Below, in pieces: positions 1 to 11,039 of a DNA stretch of 64,000 bases. A model generated the notes under the pieces. That model did no database searches. It saw only the letters and a program-made list of their open reading frames with translations, and was not told where the DNA came from. The DNA comes from Echinostoma caproni. Taxonomy: Eukaryota > Platyhelminthes > Trematoda > Plagiorchiida > Echinostomatidae. Each line of letters opens with the position of its first letter. Position 1 is the stretch's first letter. The position numbers and the translations under genes were made by a program. The stretch lies in contig UZAN01039884.1 in NCBI GenBank assembly GCA_900618425.1, forward strand, positions 1-64,000. The letters are read 5' to 3'.

Positions 1-2900
1 GGGGCAAGGTACGTTGGCCGCACGAGCAGACGTTTATCTGAGCGAGTCCGTGAGCATCACCCGGTCTGGTTGAACCGTGGAGTAATTAGGACCATTAACA
101 GCTCAATCGTTTCACACCCGGTGGAATCAAATCACGTAATTAATGTGTCCAAGGCGTTTCAACCCCTCTACTTGGTTCGCACCCGCCGATCTAAGAGGAT
201 TGGGAGTCGCATTTTGGCCATTGCGGAAGCGATCAGAATCCACCTACATAATCCCCCCCTATGCTCCCAAAAGCAATTCGTGAGAACAATCGGTCTTCCA
301 TGGCCATCCCCTCACCCGCCCCTAATGACCCAAATAAGTGCGCATGTGTGAGGACCAAAGTGTGAGTGACATCCGGTTATAAAACTCGAATGTTAATTAT
401 CTCTTTTCCAACTTGTCTTGATCTCTTCCCCCCCGGCTGCGAAACAGTTTGATATAAATTGTGATGTATTAGCCTGTTGAAGAATCACCGCAAACGAGCT
501 TGTTCGCTACTTTGTCTTTTCTCACAATGCGTATGGATGATATGTTCGGACAATAAATTAAACATCTTCGATGGGATAAGATATCAAGCACACTTGAGGC
601 TGTTTGCGGACGACATTAATAGTCGAACTATACATAGGTGATTTTAAAACTAAAGTTTCGTGTTAGATTTTGTTCATTTACTCTGGTAGGAGTTCCAAAT
701 CACATGTACGCCGAAACATTATCGCCGAAAATTCTATCCACAACGATGATTAAAGTGCGGTCTTGATTTACTTCATTAGGTCACCGAGGGTGCACTGGGT
801 ATATCACTTTCAGCTAACTTTTGTAGTTAGATTTAGGGATTTATTTTTGGAGGAAATCACAATTCCGGTGTAGACCGATGACTAATCGTCGCTAGGCGGA
901 CTCGATTCGGTGCCCGGTGAATTCCTACCAGCATTTCCGAATGCAAGGCATCGATGTCTTGCAACCAGAGGGCAATGTCTCACACTAGCAAGTAATATGC
1001 ATCAAATGGGACGACAATGAGAGGTCGGTTTTGGCTGACTCATGCGTTGGGAAGAATAGGACAACGACTTTGAATGTGATTGTTTAATTGTGTTTCTAGA
1101 ATTGGGACAACTTAACTTGCGCATCCATTCGCACCCCCCCCCCTCGCGCCACACACATGCACGCATGTGGATGTGTGGTCGCGACTGTTTGATTGTGTCA
1201 GAAGAGACAGAAGCGAGAGTTGCACAGTATAGACCAGGTGATTCAACCGATTGGAAGTATACTGTTGAGTAGAAAATTTAGGCTGTGGTTCGTGTTCAAT
1301 TTACTTCAGCGAAATCGAGTCAAATGGCAAAACATGACCGTAACTCACAAACTCATAAACCCCTACCGCTTCCCGCATCGTTTATGAGTCTGACAATCTG
1401 TGACCAGTTTTTACGATCAACCGAAGGTCAAAACCATCCGGTCGACTTCTTTCGTCAGATACACAGGTATGTTATAGAGGGATAATGCTTTGCTCAGGCT
1501 TAAAGTGCAGCCGAACCGTCTACTCAATAGTGTGTCCGATCTGTCGAATCACCCGATTGTTCAAACAAGACCAGCGGAACCAAAAAGACTAGCAGTCTCT
1601 CAGGATTGCATGAAAAGACTGAGACTATTAATGAAAATCAATGTGATTATTGCGGCACAAAAGTTTGTTTGTTACCTGTCACAGAAATGGGGCTAAAGTA
1701 ACTAGCTGTCCATGTGTTGTACTTCTTGCTGTGGCTCGAAATGTTATTCTTATATTGGATACAAAATTATGGAGTTACTGAAGTTTAGGATGCCTCACAA
1801 ATATCTGGAATTGAAGATTAGAAAGACGGCGGGACTGAAAGCAGTGGTACTTATTCCTGCTCAGGGTGTTGTATTGCTATCTGAGAACATTACTTCATGT
1901 ACATGTTTTCAACTAGGTCTGAATGACGGAATAAATAAATGAAGTGAGTTTACTTTCCTCCCTATAAAATTAATGGTAGTTTTAAGCCACTGTTTAAAAT
2001 AAGCAAGATGGTGCATTTAATCCCCAGTTGAAATGAGCAGAATCGGTCGCCACAATTCTTCTTTATGTGTTCGAGAACAATCTCTTGACTGCGGCGCAAA
2101 ATCCCGTGTTCAGAACAAAAAAAGGAAATTTACGGCGGTATTGAGAGCCTTATCCGGCTTATTTCACACAGCTGAACAAAACAAACCATATGGAGAATCC
2201 TATCCCGCCTCAGAATCAATAGATCTCGAGGAGTGTGCCACAGTCATATCAGTTTAGATGAACATGATTCATGATCAAGATGAGTTTGCTTATTGTTTTT
2301 TTACGGTGCACTGGGAAGTTGGGGGGCAGCAAACCTATTCTTAAACGAGATGTCGTACCACCTAGACGCTGTTGGAGGTGAAAACTGTAAAATATCTTTC
2401 TTCTTATCAAAGTTTACATTTTGCTGTCAATTGCTCTTCATTAAATAGAAATATTATACAGAGGCACGTGAAAGGATTAGTCATGCTGTTTATCAAACGG
2501 TACTTCAGTCACCGAAGTGCTACCTACCGGTCTTTATCGTTCCTTCGTACAATGAATGATCCTCCGACATGCGGACAATTCAGGGGTGAGGTAGCAGCTA
2601 AATAAAAGTGTATATCTGATGAGATTCGCGGTACAGCCCATCGGATTTCCTGTAAGATCATCAGATAACTCGATGGAATCTTATTGGGCCCAATTTAATA
2701 TGGAAAGAAACCACATTGTTTTCTACATCGTCCGTCCAGGTGGCCATGACCTACCTAGATCATGTCAATGTGAATATTTGTCATAGGTCAAACCTTCATC
2801 GTCGGTGACAAGTCATCGAGTTATGCACAATCATGCCTGTTGTGAGTGAGGTGGGGATATCAACTGTGCTCTATTCTTCTTCCGGTGATCTGGATGTAGC
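1..2900. other. Anonymous sequence, no recognisable gene
   Basis: Both strands were read. Open frames are all under about 95 codons and none shows a recognisable domain, signal peptide or convincing splice borders. The only simple-sequence feature is a run of ten C at 1,134-1,143. The block reads as intergenic or intronic DNA. Confidence 0.5.
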
Positions 2901-3639
2901 TGCTCACTTGGTAAACGGACCTTTTCAAGCGTACCTCTAAGCAGGTGATATTAAAAATACTGTGCAGAACGGACACGACCACAGTCTACATGAAAACTAC
3001 TAAAACGTGCTCCGGAGGTAACAATACGTGTCTGGGACCAATCACTGAACTAATCCTGAAAAGGACCATAAATTCATGTACAAGGACACCAATTAATTTT
3101 GACCTAATGCTATCCATTAATCATTCATGAGAATACACCGTTAACGGCAGGTTTGTACTTGTTGACCGGTAAGCGAAACCGATAAAATTAGGAAGTGTGA
3201 TTAGTTTCTGGATTGGCCATTCTGTTGCAAAGTGGAAATGGTCTCCTCTGTCCACTGCGTGAGTACACATAGAAGCAAAATATTACAAGTTACGGTCAGT
3301 TGGCATTACTCGCCTTGTTAATGAATGCAGTCGGGGTATGCTTAAATAGTATACACATCAATTCAGACGCATCAGTTTATACGCATCACCTTGAATTAAT
3401 TGTTAGGTTCAAATCGGTAATCACTTCCCAAAAGGTGTTACACAAACGAGGAAGCCGGTTTATGCTGATGCTCATTCAAGTTTCTCCAACTAGGACCCTG
3501 AATGTTCGATTCACGCTGGATTTCGAACTGTCAGTTTGAAATAAAAGTTAATCACGTCAGATTCCACGTTTCGATTATGCGACCGAACAGAGAAATATGC
3601 AATGTTCTATTTGCACAATATCTTCTTCTCTTCTAGGGA

Positions 3640-3848
3640 TGCGAAATTCTATGGTATGTTTGAAGCAATAATGGTCTGCAGTGCTAATCCCTCGACCCAA
3701 CTGAGGATCGAACTTGAGACCTGTTGGGTCGATGAATTCGCACTGCTGATGAGACCCAATGAGGTCGAAACAGCTGTCCAGTGCTTCCCAGCTTTTCAGT
3801 TCACGCTTCATTTGCTATATACAGGACGAATTCACCTTTGAAATTGAA
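3640..3848 (+). mobile_element. SINE-A copy 1: tRNA-like head, hammerhead body, 3' tail
   Basis: This copy shares the body and tail of the SINE-A copies at 43 kb: the hammerhead block, then a tail around CAGTTCACGCTTCATTTGCT and an end with GACGAATTC. The head is diverged, but a B-box-like GGATCGAAC remains near 3,705-3,713. SINEs of this type are transcribed by RNA polymerase III from the internal A and B boxes and are moved by LINE or PLE machinery in trans. That is family knowledge and is not visible here. Of all copies in the window this one has the best preserved ribozyme. The 5' boundary is uncertain by about 30 bp and no clear target-site duplication was found. Confidence 0.75.
3740..3784 (+). 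ncRNA. Hammerhead ribozyme (type I), apparently intact
   Basis: The core CTGATGA is at 3,746-3,752 and GAAA at 3,767-3,770. Stem I pairs GCACTG (3,740-3,745) with CAGTGC (3,779-3,784) over six perfect base pairs. Stem II pairs GACC (3,753-3,756) with GGTC (3,763-3,766), leaving a six-base loop CAATGA like the loop of schistosome hammerheads. Stem III is minimal: ACAG directly followed by CTGT, so about two pairs can close over an AGCT tetraloop. Cleavage is predicted after C3,778 in the GTC triplet. All conserved core residues of the hammerhead family are present. A self-cleaving RNA inside a SINE matches the known SM-alpha arrangement. Activity is inferred, not shown. Confidence 0.85.
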
Positions 3849-3849
3849 T

Positions 3850-5630
3850 GAAATCCTCCATTGCTCACTTGAAGTTTTTAGTCTATATGATAACACTTCG
3901 GGTGAACCGAAACAACCGAGATTTTACAAAGTGCCGAAATAGAAGTGCGAAAACAACGTCGTGATATTGTACAGTGAGTATCAGGCGGTAAAAAGTTATT
4001 CGGGTTCACTGATGAGCGAAATTACCGAAGAGGCTACACAATACATCTATGAATAAAGTTTTTCGAATAACAGGCGTAGAAGAAGTTTGGCTTACAAATC
4101 CCAGCATCGTTTCAGAGAAAGAAGTGCCGATGAGAGGGAGGGATTTTTTTTTCAATGAGAACAAACTTCAGTTAAGGGAGTATTTTAAGTATCGGTTCCA
4201 TCCACCAACCTCACCCGAATCCCTTACTGGTTTCTTAGCCTGATAAATAGTGATACATTCATATCAACTGTATGCCGCATGTTTCAGCAGCACAGAATTT
4301 TAAGTCTTAATTCCAGTATTTGGTACATACGATTCTTGAGTGCGTTCGGTCAAGACCTTCATCTGGTTCCGTGATGAGAATCAGTAGTTTTTAGGTTCGA
4401 CACCGTTGAATAAAGTGCAAAACCGATATTTAACTATAAAACATACACCGTCAAGTTTAACATTACGCTTTTCAGAAATGCGTTTTAGTTTATTATTAGT
4501 ATAAATTGACACATTTAATATGGCCAGATTTTAATAATAAGTTTATCTACCTGTGATTACCGTAATTCACTTATTTGACTATTCCTGTTTGTCTGGTTGC
4601 TTCACGAATGTGGAGCACTGATGAAAATCGTCATCTGCTGTACAGGGAGCTGAATTGGAGATTTCCGAAAATCGCAAACATTCTAAGAATTGATCTGCCT
4701 GACAGAAACTGTTTCCCATTGTGACCGACAATTTATCGGCAAAACAATGTCATCTGTCCCCTCTGGTGCCCATATACACACACAAACATACACATCCTGC
4801 TTGCAATGCTGAAACCATAAACTAAATCAGATACTATTACACAAAATAAACCAAATCTCAGGTAGATTTCGGGGAAAAAATATTTATTTGTCATATCCAT
4901 GATCTGGTGGTTTGGTATCGTTTGATGTCGCACATTCAGGTATGTGAAAGGGATGACCTGAGTTACTGATAATCACTGTGATTTCCGCACTTCGGAATTA
5001 TAATACAAATCTAATCAGAAGAGATTGGAAGTGCGGGCTTTGTGACACGAGTTCAGAGGGAGCAATATACACCTGGCCCAAATCGACATTTGGATAGGTT
5101 TATTCGCGGATGTAGGTCTGTGTGGGAATCGATGTATGATGAAGGACGCAAATTTCTGCAATGCGAGGTGAATGAAACTGAATGCAACTTGCGAGTAATT
5201 CGAAGGCAGATAAAAGTGCAGTAGATGAAACAAGTCAATTCCTGTTTTGTTATGTTGAGCTGAACAAATATCCGTTTTCGCGATTTGCAAGCAATGTGCG
5301 CCTTTTGTATTCCGACTGGGATACGAACCATGACTGCCTGATTGGTGTATTATACCTGTTCATAAAAGGAGTGCTTTCTGAAATTTCACTATTTAAATTT
5401 TTTGATTTCACTACAGATATTCGTTTGCTAACAAAACGAGCCAGAAGAAAATGAGCACAGCAATCAGATAAAATATGAGAAACGTTTTAACTTTAGAAAA
5501 AAGAAAGATAAATAAAATGAAGAAGGATGAGGAAACTAGATGCAGCCATACCAGTATTTCCAACCTAGAAAGATTTTATTTGCAAGCGAAGAAAACTTAC
5601 TCCCGTAATCCACACCAACTATTTTTTCAG
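3850..5630. other. Anonymous sequence
   Basis: No domain-bearing open frame and no recognisable repeat was found. A chance string CTGATGAGCGAAA near 4,010-4,022 looks like a hammerhead core without its stem II and is not called. Confidence 0.45.
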
Positions 5631-5737
5631 ATTACACTGAAAACGAGAACAGTAAAGTTCAGCTAACCTTGAACTTAAAAACTCGACTTTTCAATTCCCG
5701 TTTATGGATTTCGATAGACGACTGGAATAGGGATCCG
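5631..5737 (+). CDS. Candidate internal exon, unknown protein
   Basis: A pyrimidine-rich acceptor (ATTTTTTCAG, 5,621-5,630) and a consensus donor GTAAGT (from 5,738) bound 107 bases that are open in one frame for 35 codons. The peptide begins YTENENSKVQ and ends ISIDDWNRDP. I recognise no family. The case rests on both splice signals matching an open frame. Such a combination also arises by chance in 64 kb, and no partner exon was identified. Confidence 0.27.
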
Positions 5738-7290
5738 GTAAGTGTGTGACTGTCTGGAAACAAAGATTATTATTTAAGGAGTCACTTTATCCATATACTT
5801 AAAACAATGAAGCAATCAAATGAACTTTAGTCACAGTGAGCTACCCAAGCGTGCTATCCACTGGAGTTTTGTAAACTGAGCCAAATGTCCCTCTGGACTT
5901 GTCGAGGGGTAAGCGAGTTGTTTGTGTGCACTGGTGAATGCAAATCGATGTCGGAACCATGTAATGTGTATGGGTATGCCAAATGTAGATCCCGTGTGAT
6001 GTGCGTATCTGGCGCATGAATCGTCCTGAACTTGAAATGGTAAAAGCCTTTCTGCTCTTTAACATTAAAGGCTTCCCCAAATCTGATGAAACAACGGATT
6101 CCCGACCCCAGTCAGAATGAATCCCGTTCGGGTAGGGGTGATGAACATAGTCTTAAAGGTCAGCTCAATGCAACTTTGTGAAAAGTACAGTGAAATGGTT
6201 TAGACATTGTAGTACAGTGAAAAGTAGTACCTCTTTATATCTCGGTACAACTGCAAAAATTTATTGTTGACACACAAAAGGTTCTCGTGACTTTGGTTCC
6301 AAACACAATAAATCTTTGTTTTGTAAGGTTGAAGAAAATGTTTTGGGCAATTCGTGCTACGGAATCCTTCATTGAATCGAACAAAGGTTTGTTGGCATTA
6401 TATGAAACATGGGAGTCAATGCAGCTTTCATTTGTTTGATTAGAAGCAACTTATTTGGGGAGGGGGGAGCGGGGTAGAAGCAGACAGGTCATTGAACTAT
6501 CGTTGATGGTCTAACTAAGCTAATTGCATTCGACAAAGCGACATATTGATATATAAAAAGTTTTTTAAAGCGATATTTGGGTAAACTGTAATTGAGTTGA
6601 AAGGAGTGTGTACTTATACAGCTCCCATCGTTTACCATGGCTTTCAAGAGAATGTATGCACAATGAATTCCAAATTCTAAATCCGTATTTGTTTCACCCT
6701 ATTTTCCTGTTTGTTTATTCCCAACTCTTAGTAGGTCTGAAGATGTAATGGGACTGACTAGAAACCCCGGTTTTCCAGAGTTAATTTTTGTGAATTAGCT
6801 TGTCGAGCGATAACTTTCATTAGTAAAACGTATGCTATCATTAAGTGCCACGTAATGAAATTAACAGAACAGATAATCTCAAAGTTTAGCACTACATGGG
6901 TGTAAACTCCGCCACCTTATCATCATTTATCTATTATTACACTTATTTTTGTTAACTGTTTGATTGGTTACAACTCCTTACTGAAAACCGGTTGTACAGT
7001 GCTCTTTTACAGGACAAGAGCAAGAAATTGGCAAGCATTTTGGATCCAAATGTTAGCGCAATTCCAATAATGTAGCAAAAAATTGACTAATTATTGAGTA
7101 TCAAGCTTGAATTAACGCATTTGGCATTTCACTGGCACCAGGCACGGTTAATGATCTTGGGTATCGCTATTACTCCTTGAGAGATCGTAAATTCCCCACT
7201 AGTTGAATGCATCATCAACAGTGCCTGGTACCTGTGAAATCTAAACTTTATACCATAAAGTTGATTGGGCCATTCACACAACGTGATGAC
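5738..7290. other. Anonymous sequence
   Basis: I see no gene, RNA or repeat that I can support here. The open frames are short and lack recognisable motifs. Confidence 0.45.
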
Positions 7291-7295
7291 CATCG

Positions 7296-7460
7296 ACCGT
7301 GTAGCTCAAAGGTAAGGGTTTGAAGTACCAACCCGAAAGTTCGCAGTTCGAGTCCTGACAGGGACGCAAAATGTGCGCACTGCTGACAAGTTCCTAACGG
7401 GACGAAACAACTGCCCAGTGCTCTTTGTCGCACATCACAAAAAGTGACCAGTGATAACAA
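7296..7460 (+). mobile_element. SINE-A variant (copy 2) with clear tRNA-like head
   Basis: The head has an A-box-like TAGCTCAAAGG and a B-box AGTTCGAGTCC, both typical of tRNA-derived RNA polymerase III promoters. The body then matches the SINE-A hammerhead block at 7,377-7,421. The 3' part (from about 7,422) is unlike the other SINE-A copies, so this may be a subfamily with a different tail or a truncated copy. The borders are approximate. Confidence 0.65.
7377..7421 (+). ncRNA. Degenerate hammerhead ribozyme
   Basis: Stem I (GCACTG with CAGTGC) is perfect. The core reads CTGACAA instead of CTGATGA, and the conserved G to A change should abolish cleavage. CGAAA is kept. Stem II is one pair longer than in copy 1 and still pairs (GTTCC with GGGAC, one G-U). 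The cleavage triplet has become GCC. Confidence 0.6.
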
Positions 7461-7799
7461 AGGGGGCCGTGAGGAAATTAAAAATTATGCTGAGATTATT
7501 TTTAATTTACTTGAAATAAAAATGTTTTATTTTCTCAGTGGACTTGTGTTGTCTAATGGATTGCTTCAGAACGATCACGTGATGGTACGGTTTGGTCCTT
7601 GCTGCTCGTCTGTTTGTATGTGCTGGTTTTGAGTTCACAGATGAGACCTATGGACGGATGCGGATTGCATCCTATGNGAATACACAAACCGATACGTGTA
7701 CACAATCCATTTGAGATTATTCACTGTGGAACGGAACACCTGGCACACGTTCACAGTGTGCTTGGAGGTGAACTGTTTTCATCATGAAGATCGAAGCAT

Positions 7800-7945
7800 G
7801 AAATTTTTTTTTGAATCCGGTCTCTGTATTAGCACTAAATTGATGGGATCCAGCAAGTGTGGAAGATTTGTACAATTTTTCGAAGATTTTCAGTTCACGT
7901 TTCTTTTGCTCTGTACACGACAAAGTCCCTAATGAAATACATCCC
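7800..7945 (+). mobile_element. SINE-A relic (copy 3)
   Basis: The tail sequence around TTCAGTTCACGTTTCTTTTG (7,889-7,908) and the following TGTACACGACAAA match the 3' half of SINE-A. Upstream, a GCACTAAATTGATGG stretch lies where the hammerhead should be, but the core is destroyed. It is an old copy with approximate borders. Confidence 0.5.
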
Positions 7946-8489
7946 GTGACCAAAGTACTGTGTTCCCCATGGACTTCACTCACCCAACTCGGTTTTAAAA
8001 CGGGTGAGATAGACATCCTGAGCTCATACCTCGGAATGCCAGTTGACAACCTTGGTGAGCCAGGGGCTGATCGACTGGTGTAAGCCACAGGCTTGGCAAC
8101 GTTATTCCCAATGACCTTGAAAGAGCAGAATCGTATAAGTCGGTCACTACAGGTCATTGCCAACCATGGCGAGATGGAGTGGTTTACTGATAACGAGAAA
8201 CCTTGATGTGATGTCTTACGTGCGATCAATACCAGCACACATAAGATAGCCAGACCCTGTAATAGGCCCAGATCACACTGTGGCACAATATTTGAAGCGG
8301 ACAAAGCTAAAACATAGCCATAAACGGATGGGACACCACAAAAGGTTCCCTAGGAAAGGTAAGGAGAGATTGCTACGTGAGGCCTCAAACTGTGAGTCAC
8401 GTATCGGAGAGAATAACGGTGCTTGAGTTGAAGGTTTCGGAGCGAATGGTGTAACGAACACTTGAAACGGTCCCTTGGGTGGAATATAA

Positions 8490-9030
8490 GAAAAACTTAT
8501 TGCGAACTGAAACTAGTGCAACTTGAATAAAAAGAACGGCATTTTGTCTACTTTACCGATGAATATAAATTTAATTTGCTTGGCTCCACGTGTAGAAATA
8601 CTACTGGATTAGCGCCGAAATGATTTGATGGTACAGGTTGCCCTATCGAGCAAGGGACCAACGGAGATCTCTATACTGCGTGGGACACAAGGTTCTGACG
8701 CTTGTATTCAAACATTGCAGCTGAACCTTATGCTGACCCTGGCATCAAATGATTATCATTAAGCCCTATTGCAGCATGATCTCACTGGATTTCATTACTC
8801 GTAGAAAACCAGCTGCTGGAAATTACTGTGTGGCATCCAAACAATAGTGTGGTCTGCATGCAGCCAAGATTTGAACCCAATAAACAACATTTGAGCTATT
8901 CATATCTCAAAGGTTCACCAAAACCCTGAATTAGAGACCTTGTTGATTAGGGCATGAAATAGTATTGACACAGACATGATTTAAAACCTCATGCAGGGTG
9001 ATAGAGTAGCTTGAATGGATAAATTTCATG
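8490..9030 (+). mobile_element. Tc1/mariner transposase relic
   Basis: Translations in shifting frames show Tc1/mariner landmarks in the right order. At about 8,543-8,590 there is FTDEYKFNLLGS, matching the first catalytic Asp region (SDES-F-L-G). At about 8,850-8,890 there is SACSQDLNPINNI, matching the family motif SPDLNPIEN. Downstream KVHQNPELETLL fits the C-terminal part. Several stops and at least one frameshift interrupt it, and the middle catalytic Asp region is blurred. No terminal inverted repeats were identified. The element is inactive and old. The region 7,960-8,450 upstream may include more of the same element, but no helix-turn-helix could be read with confidence. Confidence 0.6.
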
Positions 9031-10600
9031 GGGAGAGGACTGCAATATTTTAATAGCAATAATAATAATAATATAAAAAATGATACTTTTTAAGCCCTTT
9101 TGTGTCACATGTCAATTTTAGGGTAGAATGGCCAGTGGTAAAATTACGTAACAATTGTCCACGCTCAGCTACGTAAACGTACACGCATAGAATTTCATCC
9201 ACGTACCTCTGCTATGGAGTACCATGCGCTCCTAACAAACCTACCCTATTAGCAAGCAGTACTTTAATATTTCATCATAATCTTATTGGGTGTGATCACA
9301 ACATAAGCTTTATATAGCTGGCAAAACATATGTATGGATTTGCTAGCAACATATAGTCCTCATACGCTTAATTTAAATCCTTTTGTTCTGGCTTGTATAC
9401 ACTTTATTTGCCTTGGGGGTCTTATGGTAGTTTCCCTCCTCATTTATCAAAGACTTGAGATACCTGAGAACACACGGTCAATGATGATTTGGTGGTGTAT
9501 TCACAAGACTGTTTAGATTGTACAGAGACCTGGTGAGGGTGAAGTTTTATCTTGCTACCGATTCCCTCAATGGGTGCGAAAACATGGACGAAGAGTGGGC
9601 ATGAGCTTCATCTGCGTTGTGGATACCCATGTATCTCTAGTTGTCTAGTCTGAGGGGGAGACCACAATCTGGTAGAAGGGGAGGAGAGAGAATTCAAAAC
9701 CACACATTGGACGTCATCTACTATCTTGTATATTGCACACTGCATCAAGTGAGTTACCAGGCTAGACCAATGCACTGAAAGTGTGCCGTGAAAAAAGGGT
9801 AGGCGGCGTCCACATGTGGGCCTGAATCCCACGATGGCTAGTTTGCAAAGCTACAGTGCGTTGGATGGGTGAAGGGGGTACTAGATGGATTATCCAAATG
9901 CTGATTGCAGACTTCACTTGATGATTTATGCCCACTGCACGACTGAATAACCAGATCGTCCTCTCACCTTTTACGATTTGTTGCTTTAATTGGATTTGGT
10001 GCTTCTAAAAATCTTGGGCCAGTTTTCACGTTATGCGTTTAGGATATTTAGCGGCGCAGTTATGAGGATTCTTTCTATTTTGTATGACAAAGCGGTGAAC
10101 ATCGGTGCATTGGCCAGTTTCCTTTGGACTTCAGTGCACTCCTGTCGATTTCCCTATCAATCCGAGTAATGACGACGCTTTTCCGTTTTGACAGTGAAGT
10201 GAATGGCTTTTTGCGTATCGCAGCGAGTAACTACTATACTTTTCAGGTTTCTTATTTTGTTTGTTTAGCTGAATATGTCACCTAAACAGCGCCAAAGTAT
10301 TACTTCTCGTTGAATTTACTTTCTCAAAATAACTTCTTCCATTTGACTATTTAAATGTTTATTAAAATTCGGTTCATTGGAGTGATCGTTGTGATTCCGT
10401 ATCTTTGGAGATTCGCCGTTAAATAAATGATAAACATCGAATGTACATTTCAAGGTCAACTCGGCCAAACTGTCAGAGAGTCGGTATTTTCTGGAACGTT
10501 TATTTTTCTTGACATCCGGTCAAGTGAAATCTAGCGTCCCGTTCAACGGTTCGATACAAGACAGCCTCACACCACACAGTCTCACATCAAGTGAAAAATC
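9031..10600. other. Anonymous sequence with a short AAT run
   Basis: An (AAT)n run sits at the start (about 9,058-9,073). The remainder holds no frame with recognisable motifs. Confidence 0.45.
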
Positions 10601-10612
10601 TGGTGCTCTTCC

Positions 10613-11038
10613 ATGTCTTGTTCCTCAATGGTATCAACGAATTCGGGAAAATCATTCAGATTGTGCTCGGTGAGTCATCAAACGAGCGGCGAATGGAATT
10701 TTGTGAGTATTTTTACGGTTTACTGTAGTGATAATTGAATCACGGATTCGAATGACCTGAGCAATCAGCCCACCTAGTGCTGCCGATTATTTGGAAGAAG
10801 TGTAAACAAATTATTGTCAACCCGTGTTCGTTAATTATCCTCTATGTTAAGATCTAACGTGAATAACTATCCCGCTTCTTTTGTACGATTAGCTGAATAC
10901 AGTGCTTGTCACCTATGGCTTGCTTCTGTAATTCGATCACTCTCTTTATAGGAGCACATTGTTCCGGCCCCGACAAAGTTTATCATTGAGACCCGCAAGA
11001 CGGCTCATCCCCTTTGGGAGAACATGGCTGTTGAGTAG
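10613..11038 (+). CDS. Candidate two-exon small protein, unknown family
   Basis: Exon 1 (10,613-10,669) encodes MSCSSMVSTNSGKSFRLCS and ends at a donor GTGAGT. Exon 2 (10,952-11,038) follows a good acceptor (CTCTCTTTATAG) and begins EHIVPAPTKFIIET, ending WENMAVE and a TAG stop. The intron is 281 bp and the phase (0) is consistent. The product would be 47 residues with no membrane segment. The ATG is the first Met after an in-frame stop, but an upstream exon cannot be excluded. A possible polyadenylation signal AATAAA lies near 11,424. I recognise no family. This is a reading by eye and could be chance. Confidence 0.3.
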
Positions 11039-11039
11039 G

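Noticed and set aside
2945..3257. Frame continuing through a TGA into a possible 36-bp micro-intron
   Set aside because: It could be read as a selenoprotein or spliced gene, but there is no selenocysteine insertion element, no known motif and weak acceptors. Chance is more likely.
4007..4022. CTGATGAGCGAAA, hammerhead-like core
   Set aside because: The stem II hairpin between CTGATGA and GAAA is missing, no stem I partners are visible, and a similar string occurs on the minus strand near 60,930 with unrelated flanks. Treated as chance.
7717..8304. Longest open frame of the window (195 codons, minus strand)
   Set aside because: It runs antisense across a SINE-A relic and the neighbouring anonymous sequence, has no recognisable domain, and its end translates SINE sequence.
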